From Martinezella lusitana (GTDB lineage: Bacteria; Pseudomonadota; Alphaproteobacteria; Rhizobiales; Rhizobiaceae), in assembly GCF_010668395.1 (NCBI RefSeq), contig NZ_WUEY01000003.1, forward strand, positions 1-64,000: a DNA stretch of 64,000 nucleotides. The letters are read 5' to 3'. Within the stretch, counting starts at the first letter, position 1; each line of letters begins with the position of its first letter. The notes under the pieces are model-generated. The model had not been told where the DNA came from. It searched no databases and saw only the letters and a list, made by a program, of their open reading frames with translations. Shown here piece after piece: positions 54,103 through 64,000 of the stretch. A program made the position numbers and the translations under genes.

Positions 54103-54333
54103 AAGGCTCCATCGTCAGGTCGTTCTTCAAAAAATAAGGGTATGCCTTTCTGAAGACAGCCTTGTTCACCTGTCTGAGTGACGAGATCTCGAGGACAGAT
54201 ATTCTCACCGAGAAAAATGCCGTTCCAACCATAGAGGCCCAAGGCCATTCTGAAAGAGCTCAAAGGCTCCGCGAGCGATAAAACAACTAACGATCAAGCC
54301 ATCTGGGCGGCATCGCTGAATCGAAACATACGA

Positions 54334-54359
54334 AAAAGCCCGCCGTAGGGCGGGCTTTT
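54334..54359 (-). terminator. Rho-independent terminator of ssb
   Basis: AAAAGCCCGCC paired with GGCGGGCTTTT around a short GTAG loop. On the minus strand it ends with a T-run, 24 bp past the ssb stop. Confidence 0.8.
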
Positions 54360-54383
54360 CAACAATCGGCTTCTGCGCCGGTC

Positions 54384-54959
54384 TCAGAACGGGATGTCGT
54401 CGTCCAGATCGCGCGAGAAATTGCTGCCGCCACCGCTGGACGCGCCGCCGCGGCTGGCGCCCGCACCGCGACCGGAGGATTGCGAAGGCGGCTGGCCATA
54501 GTCATCGCCACCGTAATCGCCGCCACCGCCGCCGTAGCCGCCACCAAAGTCACCGCCGCCGCGACCACCACGGCTGCCGCCGCCCTCGATGGAGCCGCCG
54601 CCTTCGCCACGGCCATCGAGCATCGTCAGGGTGGAATTGAAGCCCTGCAGCACGATTTCGGTCGAATAGCGATCCTGGCCGTTCTGATCCTGCCATTTGC
54701 GGGTTTGCAGCGCGCCTTCGATGTAGACCTTGGCGCCCTTCTTCAAATACTGCTCGGCGACCTTGCACAGGCCCTCATTGAAGATGACGACACGGTGCCA
54801 TTCGGTCTTTTCCTTGCGCTCGCCGGAATTGCGGTCGCGCCAGGTTTCCGACGTCGCGATGTTGAGGTTGGCAATCGGGCGACCGTCCTGCGTGCGCCGG
54901 ATTTCCGGGTCCGCCCCGAGATTTCCAACCAGAATTACCTTATTCACACTACCGGCCAT
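54384..54959 (-). CDS. ssb: Single-stranded DNA-binding protein
   Basis: A 191-residue SSB: an OB-fold (about 1-110, beginning [26 protein letters not shown]), a Gly/Ser-rich flexible linker (about 115-180) and the acidic C-terminal tip DLDDDIPF that recruits repair and replication proteins. It is divergent from uvrA with an SOS box in the 271-bp gap, so both are probably LexA-regulated. Confidence 0.97.
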   Translation of the reverse strand: MAGSVNKVILVGNLGADPEIRRTQDGRPIANLNIATSETWRDRNSGERKEKTEWHRVVIFNEGLCKVAEQYLKKGAKVYIEGALQTRKWQDQNGQDRYSTEIVLQGFNSTLTMLDGRGEGGGSIEGGGSRGGRGGGDFGGGYGGGGGDYGGDDYGQPPSQSSGRGAGASRGGASSGGGSNFSRDLDDDIPF

Positions 54960-55094
54960 GATACCACCCTACTTGCCGCCCATCGACGGCCCTTAAATTC
55001 CATCGGCACACCTTAGACCATTGCCGCCATCAGGTGTTGTTTCAGCACCGTCCAAGGCTTCTTCATCCACAAAGAAATATCCACAGGACATTTT

Positions 55095-55109
55095 GTTCTT
55101 TATTTGTTC
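55095..55109. promoter_or_regulatory. SOS box (LexA site)
   Basis: GTTC-TTTATTT-GTTC, an exact match to the alphaproteobacterial LexA box GTTC-N7-GTTC. It lies 121 bp before uvrA and 135 bp before ssb, in their shared promoter region. Confidence 0.85.
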
Positions 55110-55230
55110 TAATTTGTCCTTATGATGATGTCAACAGAATCGAAAACCTGATCCCGCCCGTCATTTCAGCCTCGACACGCGGGCCGGCATCACTAAATAA
55201 AGGCAGACTCCAAGGGACCTGCACAAGACG

Positions 55231-58152
55231 ATGAGCGAACTGAAGACTATTTCCATACGTGGTGCGCGCGAGCACAATCTCAAGGGCATCGACCTCGACC
55301 TGCCGCGCAACAAGCTGATCGTCATGACCGGCCTTTCCGGCTCCGGCAAGTCGTCGCTGGCCTTCGACACCATCTATGCCGAGGGGCAGCGCCGCTATGT
55401 CGAAAGCCTTTCGGCCTATGCGCGCCAGTTCCTCGAGATGATGCAGAAGCCGGATGTCGATCAGATCGACGGCCTCTCGCCCGCTATCTCGATCGAGCAG
55501 AAGACCACCTCGCGCAATCCGCGCTCGACAGTCGGCACGGTCACCGAAATCTACGACTACATGCGCCTGCTGTTTGCCCGCGTCGGCGTTCCCTATTCGC
55601 CGGTCACGGGCCTGCCGATCGAGAGCCAGACGGTCAGCCAGATGGTGGACCGCGTTCTCGCCTACGAGGAAGGCACCAGGCTCTATATTCTGGCGCCGCT
55701 CGTGCGCGGGCGTAAGGGCGAATACAAGAAGGAACTGGCGGAGCTCATGAAAAAGGGCTTCCAGCGCGTCAAGGTCGACGGGCAGTTCTACGAAATCGCC
55801 GACGTTCCGGCGCTCGACAAGAAATACAAGCACGATATCGACGTGGTGGTCGATCGTATCGTGGTCAGGCCGGACATGGCCGCGCGCCTGGCCGACAGCT
55901 TCGAGACTTCGTTGCGTCTGGCGGACGGTCTTGCCGTTGCCGAATTCGCCGACAAGCCGCTGCCGCCGGAGGAAACCGCTGCCGGCGGCTCGGCCAACAA
56001 GTCGCTGAACGAGACGCACGAGCGCGTGCTGTTCTCGGAGAAATTCGCGTGCCCGGTTTCCGGCTTCACCATACCGGAAATCGAGCCGCGCCTGTTCTCG
56101 TTCAACAATCCCTTCGGCGCCTGCCCTTCCTGCGACGGTCTCGGCTCGCAGCAGAAGATCGACCCGGATCTGATCGTGCCGGAGCCGGAACGCACGCTGC
56201 GCGATGGCGCAATCGCCCCCTGGGCCAAATCGAGCTCGCCTTATTACAATCAGACGCTGGAAGCGCTCGGCAAGCATTACGGCTTCAAGCTCGGCAACCG
56301 CTGGAACGAGCTGTCCGACAAGGCCAAGGACGTCATCCTCAACGGCACGGAAGACAAGATCGAATTCCACTATGCCGACGGCGCGCGCTCCTACACCACG
56401 CACAAGAACTTCGAAGGCATCGTTCCGAACCTCGAACGGCGCTGGAAGGAAACGGATTCCGCCTGGGCACGCGAAGAGATCGAGCGCTTCATGTCGGCAG
56501 CCCCCTGCCCGGCCTGCAACGGCTATCGCCTGAAGCCGGAGGCCCTGGCGGTCAAGATCAACAAGCTGCACATCAGCCAGGTCGCGGAAATGTCCATTCG
56601 CGTTGCCCGCGACTGGTTCGACGTGTTGCCCGATACCTTCACCGACAAGCAGAATGAAATCGCCGTACGCATCCTCAAGGAAATCCGCGATCGCCTGCGC
56701 TTCCTGAACGATGTCGGCCTCGAATATCTCAGCCTGTCGCGTAACTCGGGGACCCTTTCCGGCGGTGAAAGCCAGCGTATCCGGCTGGCGTCGCAGATCG
56801 GTTCGGGATTGACCGGCGTGCTCTACGTCCTCGACGAGCCGTCCATCGGCCTGCATCAGCGCGACAATGCCCGCCTTCTGGAGACGCTGAAGCACCTGCG
56901 CGACATCGGCAACACCGTGATCGTCGTCGAGCATGACGAGGATGCGATCCTGACGGCGGACGACGTCGTCGACATCGGCCCGGCAGCCGGTGTGCATGGC
57001 GGCCAGGTGGTGGCACATGGGACGCCGCAGGATATCATGGCGAACCCGAAGTCGCTGACCGGAAGATATCTTTCCGGCGAGCTCGGCGTGCCGGTTCCCG
57101 AAGAGCGCCGCAAGCCCAAGAAGGGCAAGGAAATCAAGGTCGTCGGCGCGAGAGGCAATAATCTCAAGAACGTTACGGCGTCCATCCCGCTCGGTGTGTT
57201 TACCGCCGTCACGGGCGTTTCAGGCGGTGGCAAATCCACCTTCCTGATCGAGACGCTTTATAAGTCGGCGGCGCGGCGCGTCATGGGTGCGCGCGAGATT
57301 CCCGCCGATCACGACCGTATCGACGGTTTCGAGCATATCGACAAGGTGATCGACATCGATCAATCGCCGATCGGCAGGACGCCGCGTTCGAACCCGGCGA
57401 CCTATACGGGCGCCTTCACGCCGATCCGTGACTGGTTCGCCGGATTGCCGGAAGCCAAGGCTCGCGGCTATCAGCCGGGCCGTTTCTCCTTCAACGTCAA
57501 GGGCGGCCGCTGCGAGGCGTGCCAGGGCGACGGCGTCATCAAGATCGAGATGCACTTCCTGCCTGACGTCTACGTCACCTGCGACGTTTGTCACGGCAAG
57601 CGGTATAACCGCGAAACCCTCGACGTCACCTTCAAGACCAAGTCGATTGCGGACGTGCTCGACATGACGGTCGAGGAAGGCGTCGATTTCTTTGCCGCCG
57701 TTCCCGCGGTGCGCGACAAGCTGCAGAGCCTGAAGGATGTCGGTCTCGGCTATATCAAGGTGGGGCAACAGGCCAATACGCTTTCGGGTGGCGAGGCGCA
57801 GCGCGTCAAGCTAGCCAAGGAGCTGTCGAAGCGATCGACCGGCCGCACGCTCTACATCCTCGACGAACCCACAACCGGGCTGCACTTCCACGATGTCGCC
57901 AAGCTTCTGGAAATGCTGCACGAACTGGTCAATCAGGGCAATTCCGTCGTGGTCATCGAGCACAATCTCGAAGTCATCAAGACCGCCGACTGGATCCTCG
58001 ATTTCGGTCCGGAAGGTGGCGATGGCGGCGGCGAGATCGTTGCCGTGGGAACACCGGAGGCCATCGTCAAGGAGAAGCGCTCCTATACGGGGCAATTCCT
58101 AAAGGAACTGCTGGAGCGGCGTCCGCTGAAGAAGGTTGCCGCAGCGGAGTGA
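55231..58152 (+). CDS. uvrA: UvrABC system protein A
   Basis: A 973-residue damage-recognition ATPase of nucleotide excision repair. It has two ABC modules: Walker [10 protein letters not shown] (near 36) and GVSGGGKST (near 662), signatures LSGGESQR (near 510) and LSGGEAQR (near 850). Zinc modules are visible: Cys pairs at about 273/276-type positions and CPSC (about 297-300), and CEACQGDG...[10 protein letters not shown] (about 762-790). The C-terminal tail is short. It is divergent from ssb across an SOS box. Confidence 0.98.
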   Translation: MSELKTISIRGAREHNLKGIDLDLPRNKLIVMTGLSGSGKSSLAFDTIYAEGQRRYVESLSAYARQFLEMMQKPDVDQIDGLSPAISIEQKTTSRNPRSTVGTVTEIYDYMRLLFARVGVPYSPVTGLPIESQTVSQMVDRVLAYEEGTRLYILAPLVRGRKGEYKKELAELMKKGFQRVKVDGQFYEIADVPALDKKYKHDIDVVVDRIVVRPDMAARLADSFETSLRLADGLAVAEFADKPLPPEETAAGGSANKSLNETHERVLFSEKFACPVSGFTIPEIEPRLFSFNNPFGACPSCDGLGSQQKIDPDLIVPEPERTLRDGAIAPWAKSSSPYYNQTLEALGKHYGFKLGNRWNELSDKAKDVILNGTEDKIEFHYADGARSYTTHKNFEGIVPNLERRWKETDSAWAREEIERFMSAAPCPACNGYRLKPEALAVKINKLHISQVAEMSIRVARDWFDVLPDTFTDKQNEIAVRILKEIRDRLRFLNDVGLEYLSLSRNSGTLSGGESQRIRLASQIGSGLTGVLYVLDEPSIGLHQRDNARLLETLKHLRDIGNTVIVVEHDEDAILTADDVVDIGPAAGVHGGQVVAHGTPQDIMANPKSLTGRYLSGELGVPVPEERRKPKKGKEIKVVGARGNNLKNVTASIPLGVFTAVTGVSGGGKSTFLIETLYKSAARRVMGAREIPADHDRIDGFEHIDKVIDIDQSPIGRTPRSNPATYTGAFTPIRDWFAGLPEAKARGYQPGRFSFNVKGGRCEACQGDGVIKIEMHFLPDVYVTCDVCHGKRYNRETLDVTFKTKSIADVLDMTVEEGVDFFAAVPAVRDKLQSLKDVGLGYIKVGQQANTLSGGEAQRVKLAKELSKRSTGRTLYILDEPTTGLHFHDVAKLLEMLHELVNQGNSVVVIEHNLEVIKTADWILDFGPEGGDGGGEIVAVGTPEAIVKEKRSYTGQFLKELLERRPLKKVAAAE

Positions 58153-58185
58153 GTTTCACCCGACTGAACGTCCAAGGAGGAGAGC

Positions 58186-58992
58186 ATGACCAAAGCGGGC
58201 GAAATCCGCACAGGCATAGGCGGCTGGACTTTCGAGCCCTGGCGCGGGACCTTCTATCCCGACACCCTGAAGCAGAAGGACGAGCTGAACTACGCCAGCC
58301 GCCAGCTGAAGGTGATCGAGGTCAACGGCACCTATTACAGCACGCAGAAGCCCGAGGTCTTCGCCAAATGGGCAGCCGACGTTCCAGACGGCTTCATTTT
58401 CTCCCTGAAGGCGACGCGCTTCGTCACCAATCGCCGGGTTCTGGCCGAGGCGGGCGAGTCGATGCAACGCTTCCTGGAATCCGGCATCAGCGAGCTCGGC
58501 GATCATCTCGGCCCGTTGCTCTGGCAGTTCGCGCCGACGAAGAAATTCGATCCGGACGATTTCGAGGCGTTTCTGAAGCTGCTGCCGGCCAAGCAGGATG
58601 GTCTTGCGCTGAAACATGTCGTCGAAGTCCGGCATGATTCCTTCAAAGTGCCGGAGTTCATTGCGCTGCTCGAAAAATACAATGTCGCGCCGGTATGCGC
58701 AGAGCATTTCGAGTATCCGATGATCGCGGATGTCACGGCTGATTTCGTCTATGCCCGCCTGCAGAAGGGATCGGACGATATCGAGACCTGCTATCCGCCG
58801 CAGGACCTCAAGGCCTGGGCCAATCGCCTGAAAACCTGGGCTGAAGGCAAGGTGCCGGATGATCTGCCGCTGATCGATACGAGCCGCAAGGTCAAGGTCG
58901 AGCCGCGCGATGTCTTCGCCTTCATGATCCACGAGGGCAAGGTAAACGCGCCTCCCGGCGCCATTGCGTTGCAGGCAGAGGTCGCGAAGTAG
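58186..58992 (+). CDS. DUF72-domain protein
   Basis: A 268-residue TIM-barrel-like protein with the DUF72 blocks TGIGGWTFEPWRGTFYPDTLKQKDELNYASRQLKVIEVNGTYYS, SLKATRFVTNRR and LLWQFAPTKKFD, and VEVRHDSF. The function is not established. AAGGAGGAG lies just before the ATG at 58186. It follows uvrA by 33 bp on the same strand and could share its SOS-controlled transcript. It is convergent with nnrD. Confidence 0.9.
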   Translation: MTKAGEIRTGIGGWTFEPWRGTFYPDTLKQKDELNYASRQLKVIEVNGTYYSTQKPEVFAKWAADVPDGFIFSLKATRFVTNRRVLAEAGESMQRFLESGISELGDHLGPLLWQFAPTKKFDPDDFEAFLKLLPAKQDGLALKHVVEVRHDSFKVPEFIALLEKYNVAPVCAEHFEYPMIADVTADFVYARLQKGSDDIETCYPPQDLKAWANRLKTWAEGKVPDDLPLIDTSRKVKVEPRDVFAFMIHEGKVNAPPGAIALQAEVAK

Positions 58993-59053
58993 CGGCCTCC
59001 CGGAGCCTTTCCGCTTTTGTTCGAATGGCGACAGCGCTCCATCTTTTGTTCTT

Positions 59054-59103
59054 ACGCAATTCCGGTTGGAAAACCGCTGCACAGTTTTCCCTGAACGGCC
59101 CTA
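59054..59103. repeat. 50-nt palindromic intergenic repeat, copy 2
   Basis: Ungapped match to copies at 9511-9560 and 63396-63445, sharing GCAATTCCGG and GGAAAACCGCTGC. It lies between convergent genes (DUF72 and nnrD), and its last three bases CTA are the nnrD stop codon read on the minus strand, just as in copy 1 with moeA. Confidence 0.7.
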
Positions 59104-60576
59104 AAGCGGCTTGACGTTGGCGACGAGATCTTCGGCCGTCAGCCCCTTGCCGGCATGCTGGCCGGCAAGGCCGTGCAGCCAGACACCGGCAGCCGCTGCC
59201 TCGAAGGCGGGCGCTCCTTGCGCCATGAGGCCGCCGACGATGCCGGCCAGCACATCGCCGGAGCCAGCCGTGGCAAGCCAGGGCGGCGCGTTGGTGTTGA
59301 TCAGGGCCCGGCCATCCGGCGCGGCGATCACGCTGTCGGCACCCTTGTAGATGATGGCAGCATGAGCACGCGCCGCAGCAGCCCTCGCCTTGTCGACCTT
59401 GCTCAGGGCTTCGTCGGCGGCGATGTCCGGAAAGAGGCGGCCAAACTCCCCTTCATGCGGCGTCAGCACCAATCGTGTCGGACCTTCGGCAAAGGCGTCG
59501 AAAAGCTTCTGCGGTTGATCGCGAAACGAGGTGATGCCGTCCGCATCCAGCACCAGATGGCGATCCGCGAGCGCAAGGCAGAATTGTCTTGCCTTGTCGC
59601 CGGCACCGAAACCAGGCCCGAGAACGAAGGTCGATAGGCGTTGGTCTGCAAGCCATTCCCGCAACGAGGCTTCATCCGCGATGGGGTGCAGCATGATCGC
59701 CGTGAGCAGGCCCGCATTGACGCTCAACGCTTCCGGCGACGATGCGATGGTGACAAGGCCCGCGCCTGCCTTCAGCCCGGCCATGGCCGACATGCGTGCG
59801 GCGCCCGTCGCGTTCGGTCCGCCGGAAAAGACGACGAGATGGCCGCGTTTGTATTTATGCGTGTCGGCGTCCGCTGACGGTATTTTCGCCTGCCACTGTG
59901 CCGGCGTGTTTTCAGCGATCAAGCCATCGGCATGCGCCTGGACGATGCGGCCGGGAATGCCGATGTCGAAGACCTCAAGATCTCCGCAAAGCTCACGGCC
60001 CGGCAAGAGAAGATGCCCCGGCTTGCGCGTCATGAAGGTCACCGTGCGCGCGGCACGGAAGGCTGCGCCAAGGACCTGGCCGCTGCGCCCATCGAGGCCG
60101 GAAGGCAGATCGACGGCAATCACGGGAACACCCGCTGCCTCGACCCGCGCGATCGTGGCGGCCACGTCATCCGGCACAGGGCGGGAGAGACCGGCACCGA
60201 AGACGGCATCGATCACGACATCGCCGAGCCGAGGTATATAGCTGTCGATCGGCTCTCCACTGACCGGACAATCGACAAAAGCATGGGCCGCGTCACCCTT
60301 GAGCTTCTGCGGGTCGCCCAGATGGAAGAGTTGCACGTCGGCGCCGGCCCGTCGCAGGGCGCGGGCGGCCACATAGCCATCGCCGCCGTTGTTGCCAGGC
60401 CCGCAAAGGACCACATATCGACGCGCCTCGGGGAAGTGTCGGAGCGCGACGCCGGCAACGGCCTGCCCCGCCTTTTCCATAAGTCCATAGGAATCAATGC
60501 CGGACGCTGCGGCTGCGCTGTCGACGGCGGCCATGGCGTCTGGGGTGAGGAGCAGGTCGGCGAGCGGCAACATCAT
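59101..60576 (-). CDS. nnrD: Bifunctional NAD(P)H-hydrate epimerase / ADP-dependent dehydratase
   Basis: A two-domain repair enzyme of about 491 residues that restores hydrated NAD(P)H. The N-terminal YjeF_N epimerase (about 10-215) carries VVLCGPGNNGGDGYVAARAL and VDLPSGLDG. The C-terminal dehydratase (about 225-485) carries GPGFGAGD, LVLTPHEGEFGRLF and the nucleotide site TAGSGDVLAGIVGGLMAQG. I favour ATG 60576: a TATAAT box on the minus strand (60589-60584) stands 7 nt before it, suggesting leaderless translation. An ATG at 60621 would lie upstream of that box. Confidence 0.92.
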   Translation of the reverse strand: MMLPLADLLLTPDAMAAVDSAAAASGIDSYGLMEKAGQAVAGVALRHFPEARRYVVLCGPGNNGGDGYVAARALRRAGADVQLFHLGDPQKLKGDAAHAFVDCPVSGEPIDSYIPRLGDVVIDAVFGAGLSRPVPDDVAATIARVEAAGVPVIAVDLPSGLDGRSGQVLGAAFRAARTVTFMTRKPGHLLLPGRELCGDLEVFDIGIPGRIVQAHADGLIAENTPAQWQAKIPSADADTHKYKRGHLVVFSGGPNATGAARMSAMAGLKAGAGLVTIASSPEALSVNAGLLTAIMLHPIADEASLREWLADQRLSTFVLGPGFGAGDKARQFCLALADRHLVLDADGITSFRDQPQKLFDAFAEGPTRLVLTPHEGEFGRLFPDIAADEALSKVDKARAAAARAHAAIIYKGADSVIAAPDGRALINTNAPPWLATAGSGDVLAGIVGGLMAQGAPAFEAAAAGVWLHGLAGQHAGKGLTAEDLVANVKPL

Positions 60577-61263
<687 letters not shown>

Positions 61264-61325
61264 TCCGCCCGGCCCTTGCGGCCGAGGCTCGTTTAATCGT
61301 CATCTAAGTCAAGGGAAGTAATTTA

Positions 61326-62735
61326 ATGACGACCGCAAGCGACATTCTGAAACAAATCAAGGATAACGACGTCAAGTTCGTTGACCTGCGCTTTACCGAC
61401 CCCAAGGGCAAGCTGCATCATCTCACCATGGATATCATCTGTGTCGATGAAGACATGTTCGCCGACGGCGTCATGTTCGACGGTTCCTCGATCGGCGGCT
61501 GGAAGGCCATCAATGAATCCGACATGGTGCTGATGCCCGATACGGATACGGCCCACATGGATCCGTTCTTCGCGCAGTCCACCATGGTTATCCTCTGCGA
61601 CATCCTCGATCCGGTCTCCGGCGAAGCCTATAATCGCGACCCGCGCGGCACCGCCAAGAAAGCAGAAGCTTACCTTAAGGCCTCCGGCATCGGCGACACG
61701 GCCTTCTTCGGCCCGGAAGCCGAGTTCTTCGTTTTCGACGACGTGAAGTACAAGGCCGATCCGTACAATACCGGCTTCAAGCTCGATTCCAGCGAACTTC
61801 CGTCCAACGACGACACCGACTACGAGACCGGCAACCTCGGCCATCGTCCGCGCGTCAAGGGCGGCTACTTCCCGGTCCCGCCGATCGACAGCGCTCAGGA
61901 CATGCGCTCGGAGATGCTGACGGTTCTCACCGAGATGGGCGTCACCGTCGAAAAGCATCACCACGAAGTGGCGGCCGCCCAGCACGAACTCGGCATCAAG
62001 TTCGACACGCTGGTTCGCAGTGCCGACGGCATGCAGATCTACAAGTACGTGGTGCATCAGGTCGCCAATGCCTATGGCAAGACGGCAACCTTCATGCCAA
62101 AGCCGATCTTCGGCGACAACGGCTCGGGCATGCACGTTCACCAGTCGATCTGGAAAGGCGGTAAGCCGACCTTCGCCGGCGACGAATATGCAGGCCTCTC
62201 GGAAAGCTGCCTCTACTACATCGGCGGCATCATCAAGCATGCCAAGGCGATCAACGCCTTCACCAACCCGTCGACGAACTCCTACAAGCGTCTCGTCCCG
62301 GGTTACGAAGCTCCGGTTCTGCTCGCCTATTCGGCTCGTAACCGGTCCGCCTCCTGCCGCATCCCGTTCGGCTCGAACCCGAAGGCAAAGCGCGTCGAAG
62401 TCCGCTTCCCCGACCCGACCGCCAACCCCTATCTCGGCTTCGCTGCCATGCTGATGGCAGGCCTCGACGGCATCAAGAACAAGATCCATCCCGGCAAGGC
62501 CATGGACAAGGACCTCTACGACCTGCCGCCGAAGGAACTGAAGAAGATCCCGACGGTTTGCGGATCGCTGCGCGAAGCGCTGGAAAGCCTCGACAAGGAC
62601 CGCAAGTTCCTCACCGCCGGCGGCGTCTTCGACGACGACCAGATCGATGCCTTCATCGAACTGAAGATGCAGGAAGTCATGCGCTTCGAAATGACCCCGC
62701 ATCCGGTCGAATATGACATGTACTATTCGGTCTGA
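61326..62735 (+). CDS. glnA: Glutamine synthetase type I
   Basis: A 469-residue GSI making glutamine from glutamate, ammonia and ATP. Signature regions are [19 protein letters not shown], the ATP site [16 protein letters not shown], and [18 protein letters not shown]. The adenylylation loop LYDLPPKE has its Tyr at about residue 398, so GlnE can switch it off. It lies after glnB and before a strong terminator. Rhizobia also carry GSII/GSIII, which are not in this window. Confidence 0.98.
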   Translation: MTTASDILKQIKDNDVKFVDLRFTDPKGKLHHLTMDIICVDEDMFADGVMFDGSSIGGWKAINESDMVLMPDTDTAHMDPFFAQSTMVILCDILDPVSGEAYNRDPRGTAKKAEAYLKASGIGDTAFFGPEAEFFVFDDVKYKADPYNTGFKLDSSELPSNDDTDYETGNLGHRPRVKGGYFPVPPIDSAQDMRSEMLTVLTEMGVTVEKHHHEVAAAQHELGIKFDTLVRSADGMQIYKYVVHQVANAYGKTATFMPKPIFGDNGSGMHVHQSIWKGGKPTFAGDEYAGLSESCLYYIGGIIKHAKAINAFTNPSTNSYKRLVPGYEAPVLLAYSARNRSASCRIPFGSNPKAKRVEVRFPDPTANPYLGFAAMLMAGLDGIKNKIHPGKAMDKDLYDLPPKELKKIPTVCGSLREALESLDKDRKFLTAGGVFDDDQIDAFIELKMQEVMRFEMTPHPVEYDMYYSV

Positions 62736-62746
62736 TATCGAGTGAT

Positions 62747-62773
62747 AAAGCCCCGGCTAGCCCGGGGCTTTTT
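62747..62773 (+). terminator. Rho-independent terminator of glnA
   Basis: AAGCCCCGG / CCGGGGCTT, a perfect 9-bp stem with a 5-nt loop, followed by TTTTT, 12 bp after the glnA stop. Confidence 0.9.
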
Positions 62774-62949
62774 ACTGGCCGCGCGTTTCGGGCGGCCATT
62801 CCACCGCACGAGAGCCTTTGCGTGTTGCAAGCTCGATTCGCGCGGCGGGGAACCGGGCCGAGTGTGACGGTTCGATGAAGGAATGGGGGCAAAATCCTTG
62901 ATATCAGTGGTGAAAGTCACCACATGATTACTTGAAAGGAAGTCGTGCC

Positions 62950-63279
62950 ATGAAACAACGCAACGCAAAGTTCAATATAGGCGATGTGGTTCGACACCGG
63001 ATGTTCCCCTTCCGTGGTGTCGTCTTCGATGTCGATCCGGAATTCGCAAACACGGAGGAATGGTGGAATTCCATTCCCGCAGAAGTGCGGCCGGACAAGG
63101 ACCAGCCCTTCTACCACCTTCTCGCCGAAAACGACGAGACGGAGTATGTCGCATACGTCTCGGAACAGAATCTCGTGAACGACGAGAGCGGCCTTCCGCT
63201 TCGCAATCCGCAGATTGCCCAGATTTTCGACCAGGCGCCCACGGGACAGCTCAAGCCCAAGATGAGCTTCGCCCACTAA
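62950..63279 (+). CDS. hspQ: Heat shock protein HspQ
   Basis: A 109-residue HspQ/YccV-type protein. It begins AKFNIGDVVRHRMFPFRGVVFDVDPEFANTEEWW and continues FYHLLAENDETEYVAYVSEQNLV. In enterobacteria HspQ helps control DnaA levels and is a Lon specificity factor; this role is not tested in rhizobia as far as I know. GGAAG lies about 7 nt before the ATG. It has its own terminator at 63305-63337, so it is probably monocistronic. Confidence 0.94.
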   Translation: MKQRNAKFNIGDVVRHRMFPFRGVVFDVDPEFANTEEWWNSIPAEVRPDKDQPFYHLLAENDETEYVAYVSEQNLVNDESGLPLRNPQIAQIFDQAPTGQLKPKMSFAH

Positions 63280-63304
63280 GCACTTGTCAAACCAGTTCCA
63301 TTTC

Positions 63305-63337
63305 AAGCGGAAGGCGCTCCCAACGCCTTCCGTTTTT
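63305..63337 (+). terminator. Rho-independent terminator of hspQ
   Basis: CGGAAGGCG (63308-63316) pairs perfectly with CGCCTTCCG (63324-63332) around a 7-nt loop, followed by TTTTTG. Confidence 0.9.
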
Positions 63338-63395
63338 GTTTCAGGGCGGCTCGGCGTTTCATGGAATCGCCGAGCCGCTCAATCTCTTTGTTTCC

Positions 63396-63445
63396 ACGCA
63401 AATCCGGACGGAAAACCGCTGCCCAATTTTCCTGGAATTGCTCCG
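63396..63445. repeat. 50-nt palindromic intergenic repeat, copy 3
   Basis: Third copy of the family at 9511-9560 and 59054-59103, sharing GGAAAACCGCTGC and ending CTGGAATTGCTCC. It has the best terminal palindrome of the three (GCAAATCC against GGAATTGC). It lies between convergent genes hspQ and ialB but does not reach a stop codon. Confidence 0.7.
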
Positions 63446-63476
63446 GCGGCATGGCCACAGGATTGGTCACAAAGAA

Positions 63477-63501
63477 AAAGCCCGGATTCCTCCGGGCTTT
63501 T
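63477..63501 (-). terminator. Terminator of the ialB-family gene
   Basis: AAAAGCCCGGA-TTCC-TCCGGGCTTTT, perfect stem with A and T runs on the two sides, so it should act on the minus strand (and possibly both). It is 24 bp past the ialB-family stop. Confidence 0.85.
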
Positions 63502-63524
63502 CAATGAAACGATGTTTCGCAAGC

Positions 63525-64000
63525 TTACTGCTGCTTGGCAGCCTTCTGCGCGTCTTCGAGCTTCTTGCGTGCTTCCTCAGCCTTCTTCTGCATGCTGTCC
63601 TGCAGGCTCTTCTGGCTTTCAGCGAGCTTGGAGTCGGAGATTGCTGGGCCGTCATAGGCAGCGCCGAAGCCGCCGAGCGAAATCTTGATCGGGTTCGGCG
63701 CGCGACGGAAGTTTATCGAGGTGAAGGTCACATCGGTGCCCTTCTTCAGCGAAGCGATCATGGCGTCCGTCAGCGGCACTTCGGCGGTGCACTTGTCCGG
63801 AAGGCAGACGGCGTAGTCGAGCTTCTGGCCCTTGCCGCCATCGACCTGCATGGTGATGCCGGGCGGGATCAGGCGAGCCGTCGGAACGGAAATCTGCAGG
63901 ATCTTGCGGTTGACCTTGCCATCGACGGAGATGAGGCCGACAGCCGTTACCAGCTGGCCGTTGTTTGCCATAATCAGGTTCTGCACGATGCAGATATCGG
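63525..64000 (-). CDS. Invasion-associated locus B (IalB) family protein, C-terminal part
   Basis: The gene runs off the right edge, so its N-terminus and signal peptide are not seen. The visible part (over 150 residues) contains QISVPTARLIPPGITMQVDGGKGQKLDYAVCLPDKCTAEVPLTDAMIASLKKGTDVTFT, with a conserved Cys pair, typical of the IalB family; ISLGGFGAAYDGP follows. The tail (about 50 residues) is a Lys/Ala-rich helix. IalB proteins are exported; in Bartonella one is linked to red-cell invasion, while rhizobial relatives have no settled role. Confidence 0.88.
   Translation of the reverse strand, partial: DICIVQNLIMANNGQLVTAVGLISVDGKVNRKILQISVPTARLIPPGITMQVDGGKGQKLDYAVCLPDKCTAEVPLTDAMIASLKKGTDVTFTSINFRRAPNPIKISLGGFGAAYDGPAISDSKLAESQKSLQDSMQKKAEEARKKLEDAQKAAKQQ

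Noticed and set aside
55120..57018. 632-residue open frame on the minus strand
   Set aside because: It is antisense to uvrA, which has complete family motifs; the frame shows no recognisable domain.

Overview
The window looks like a chromosomal segment of an alphaproteobacterium of the order Rhizobiales, most likely Rhizobiaceae (Rhizobium/Agrobacterium group). Supporting signs are GC-rich codon use, the gene orders trpD-trpC-moaC-moeA, dac-tmk-holB...metG-tatD-MBL, tgt-queA-ppi-ppi-coaD...gyrA and marC-ssb/uvrA, an alphaproteobacterial SOS box (GTTC-N7-GTTC) between ssb and uvrA, an invasion-associated-locus-B protein, and glnB-glnA behind a sigma-54 promoter. There is no rRNA, phage, insertion sequence or CRISPR array; one tRNA (Ser, UGA) is present. 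Species cannot be fixed from the sequence alone.

0-9.5 kb: end of a nickel/cobalt permease; a FecR-domain protein next to a CHASE2 nucleotide cyclase; a LysE exporter divergent from a LysR regulator; two divergent citrate-synthase genes, one carrying a fused DNA-binding domain; a VOC protein; a TehA-type transporter; gnd. 9.5-15 kb (minus strand): ppiD-trpD-trpC-moaC-moeA. 15-19.8 kb: a DUF883-type protein, a MarR-HlyD-EmrB efflux operon, a 3-methyladenine glycosylase. 20-22 kb: a candidate small RNA, tRNA-Ser, and a flavodoxin/ECF41 sigma factor operon with its own recognisable promoter.

22.4-35.4 kb: envelope genes (rlpA, two DD-carboxypeptidase homologues, one with degraded active-site motifs), tmk-holB, a TauE permease, metG-tatD-MBL-ybaK, an SRPBCC protein, a DUF1127 protein divergent from a LysR regulator, and a RibD-like reductase. 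35.6-44 kb: an asymmetric ABC exporter pair, a NUDIX hydrolase, HxlR-FabF, DUF4864, a SleB-type hydrolase and a VOC protein. 44.3-48.3 kb (minus): coaD-ppi-ppi-queA-tgt. 48.5-50.3 kb: an accessory insert between coaD and gyrA holding three tiny membrane proteins followed by two hairpins with the same C-rich loop, then an epimerase. 50.4-64 kb: gyrA, marC, ssb/uvrA, DUF72, nnrD, glnB-glnA, hspQ, ialB.

The observations I rate highest are (1) a 50-nt palindromic intergenic repeat with three ungapped copies, each between convergent genes; (2) the small-protein trio with tandem identical-loop hairpins; (3) the ECF41 operon with all three signature motifs and a matching promoter; (4) the HTH-citrate synthase with palindromic operator-like sites; and (5) a DD-carboxypeptidase homologue that has lost two of three catalytic motifs while an intact relative lies 8 kb away.
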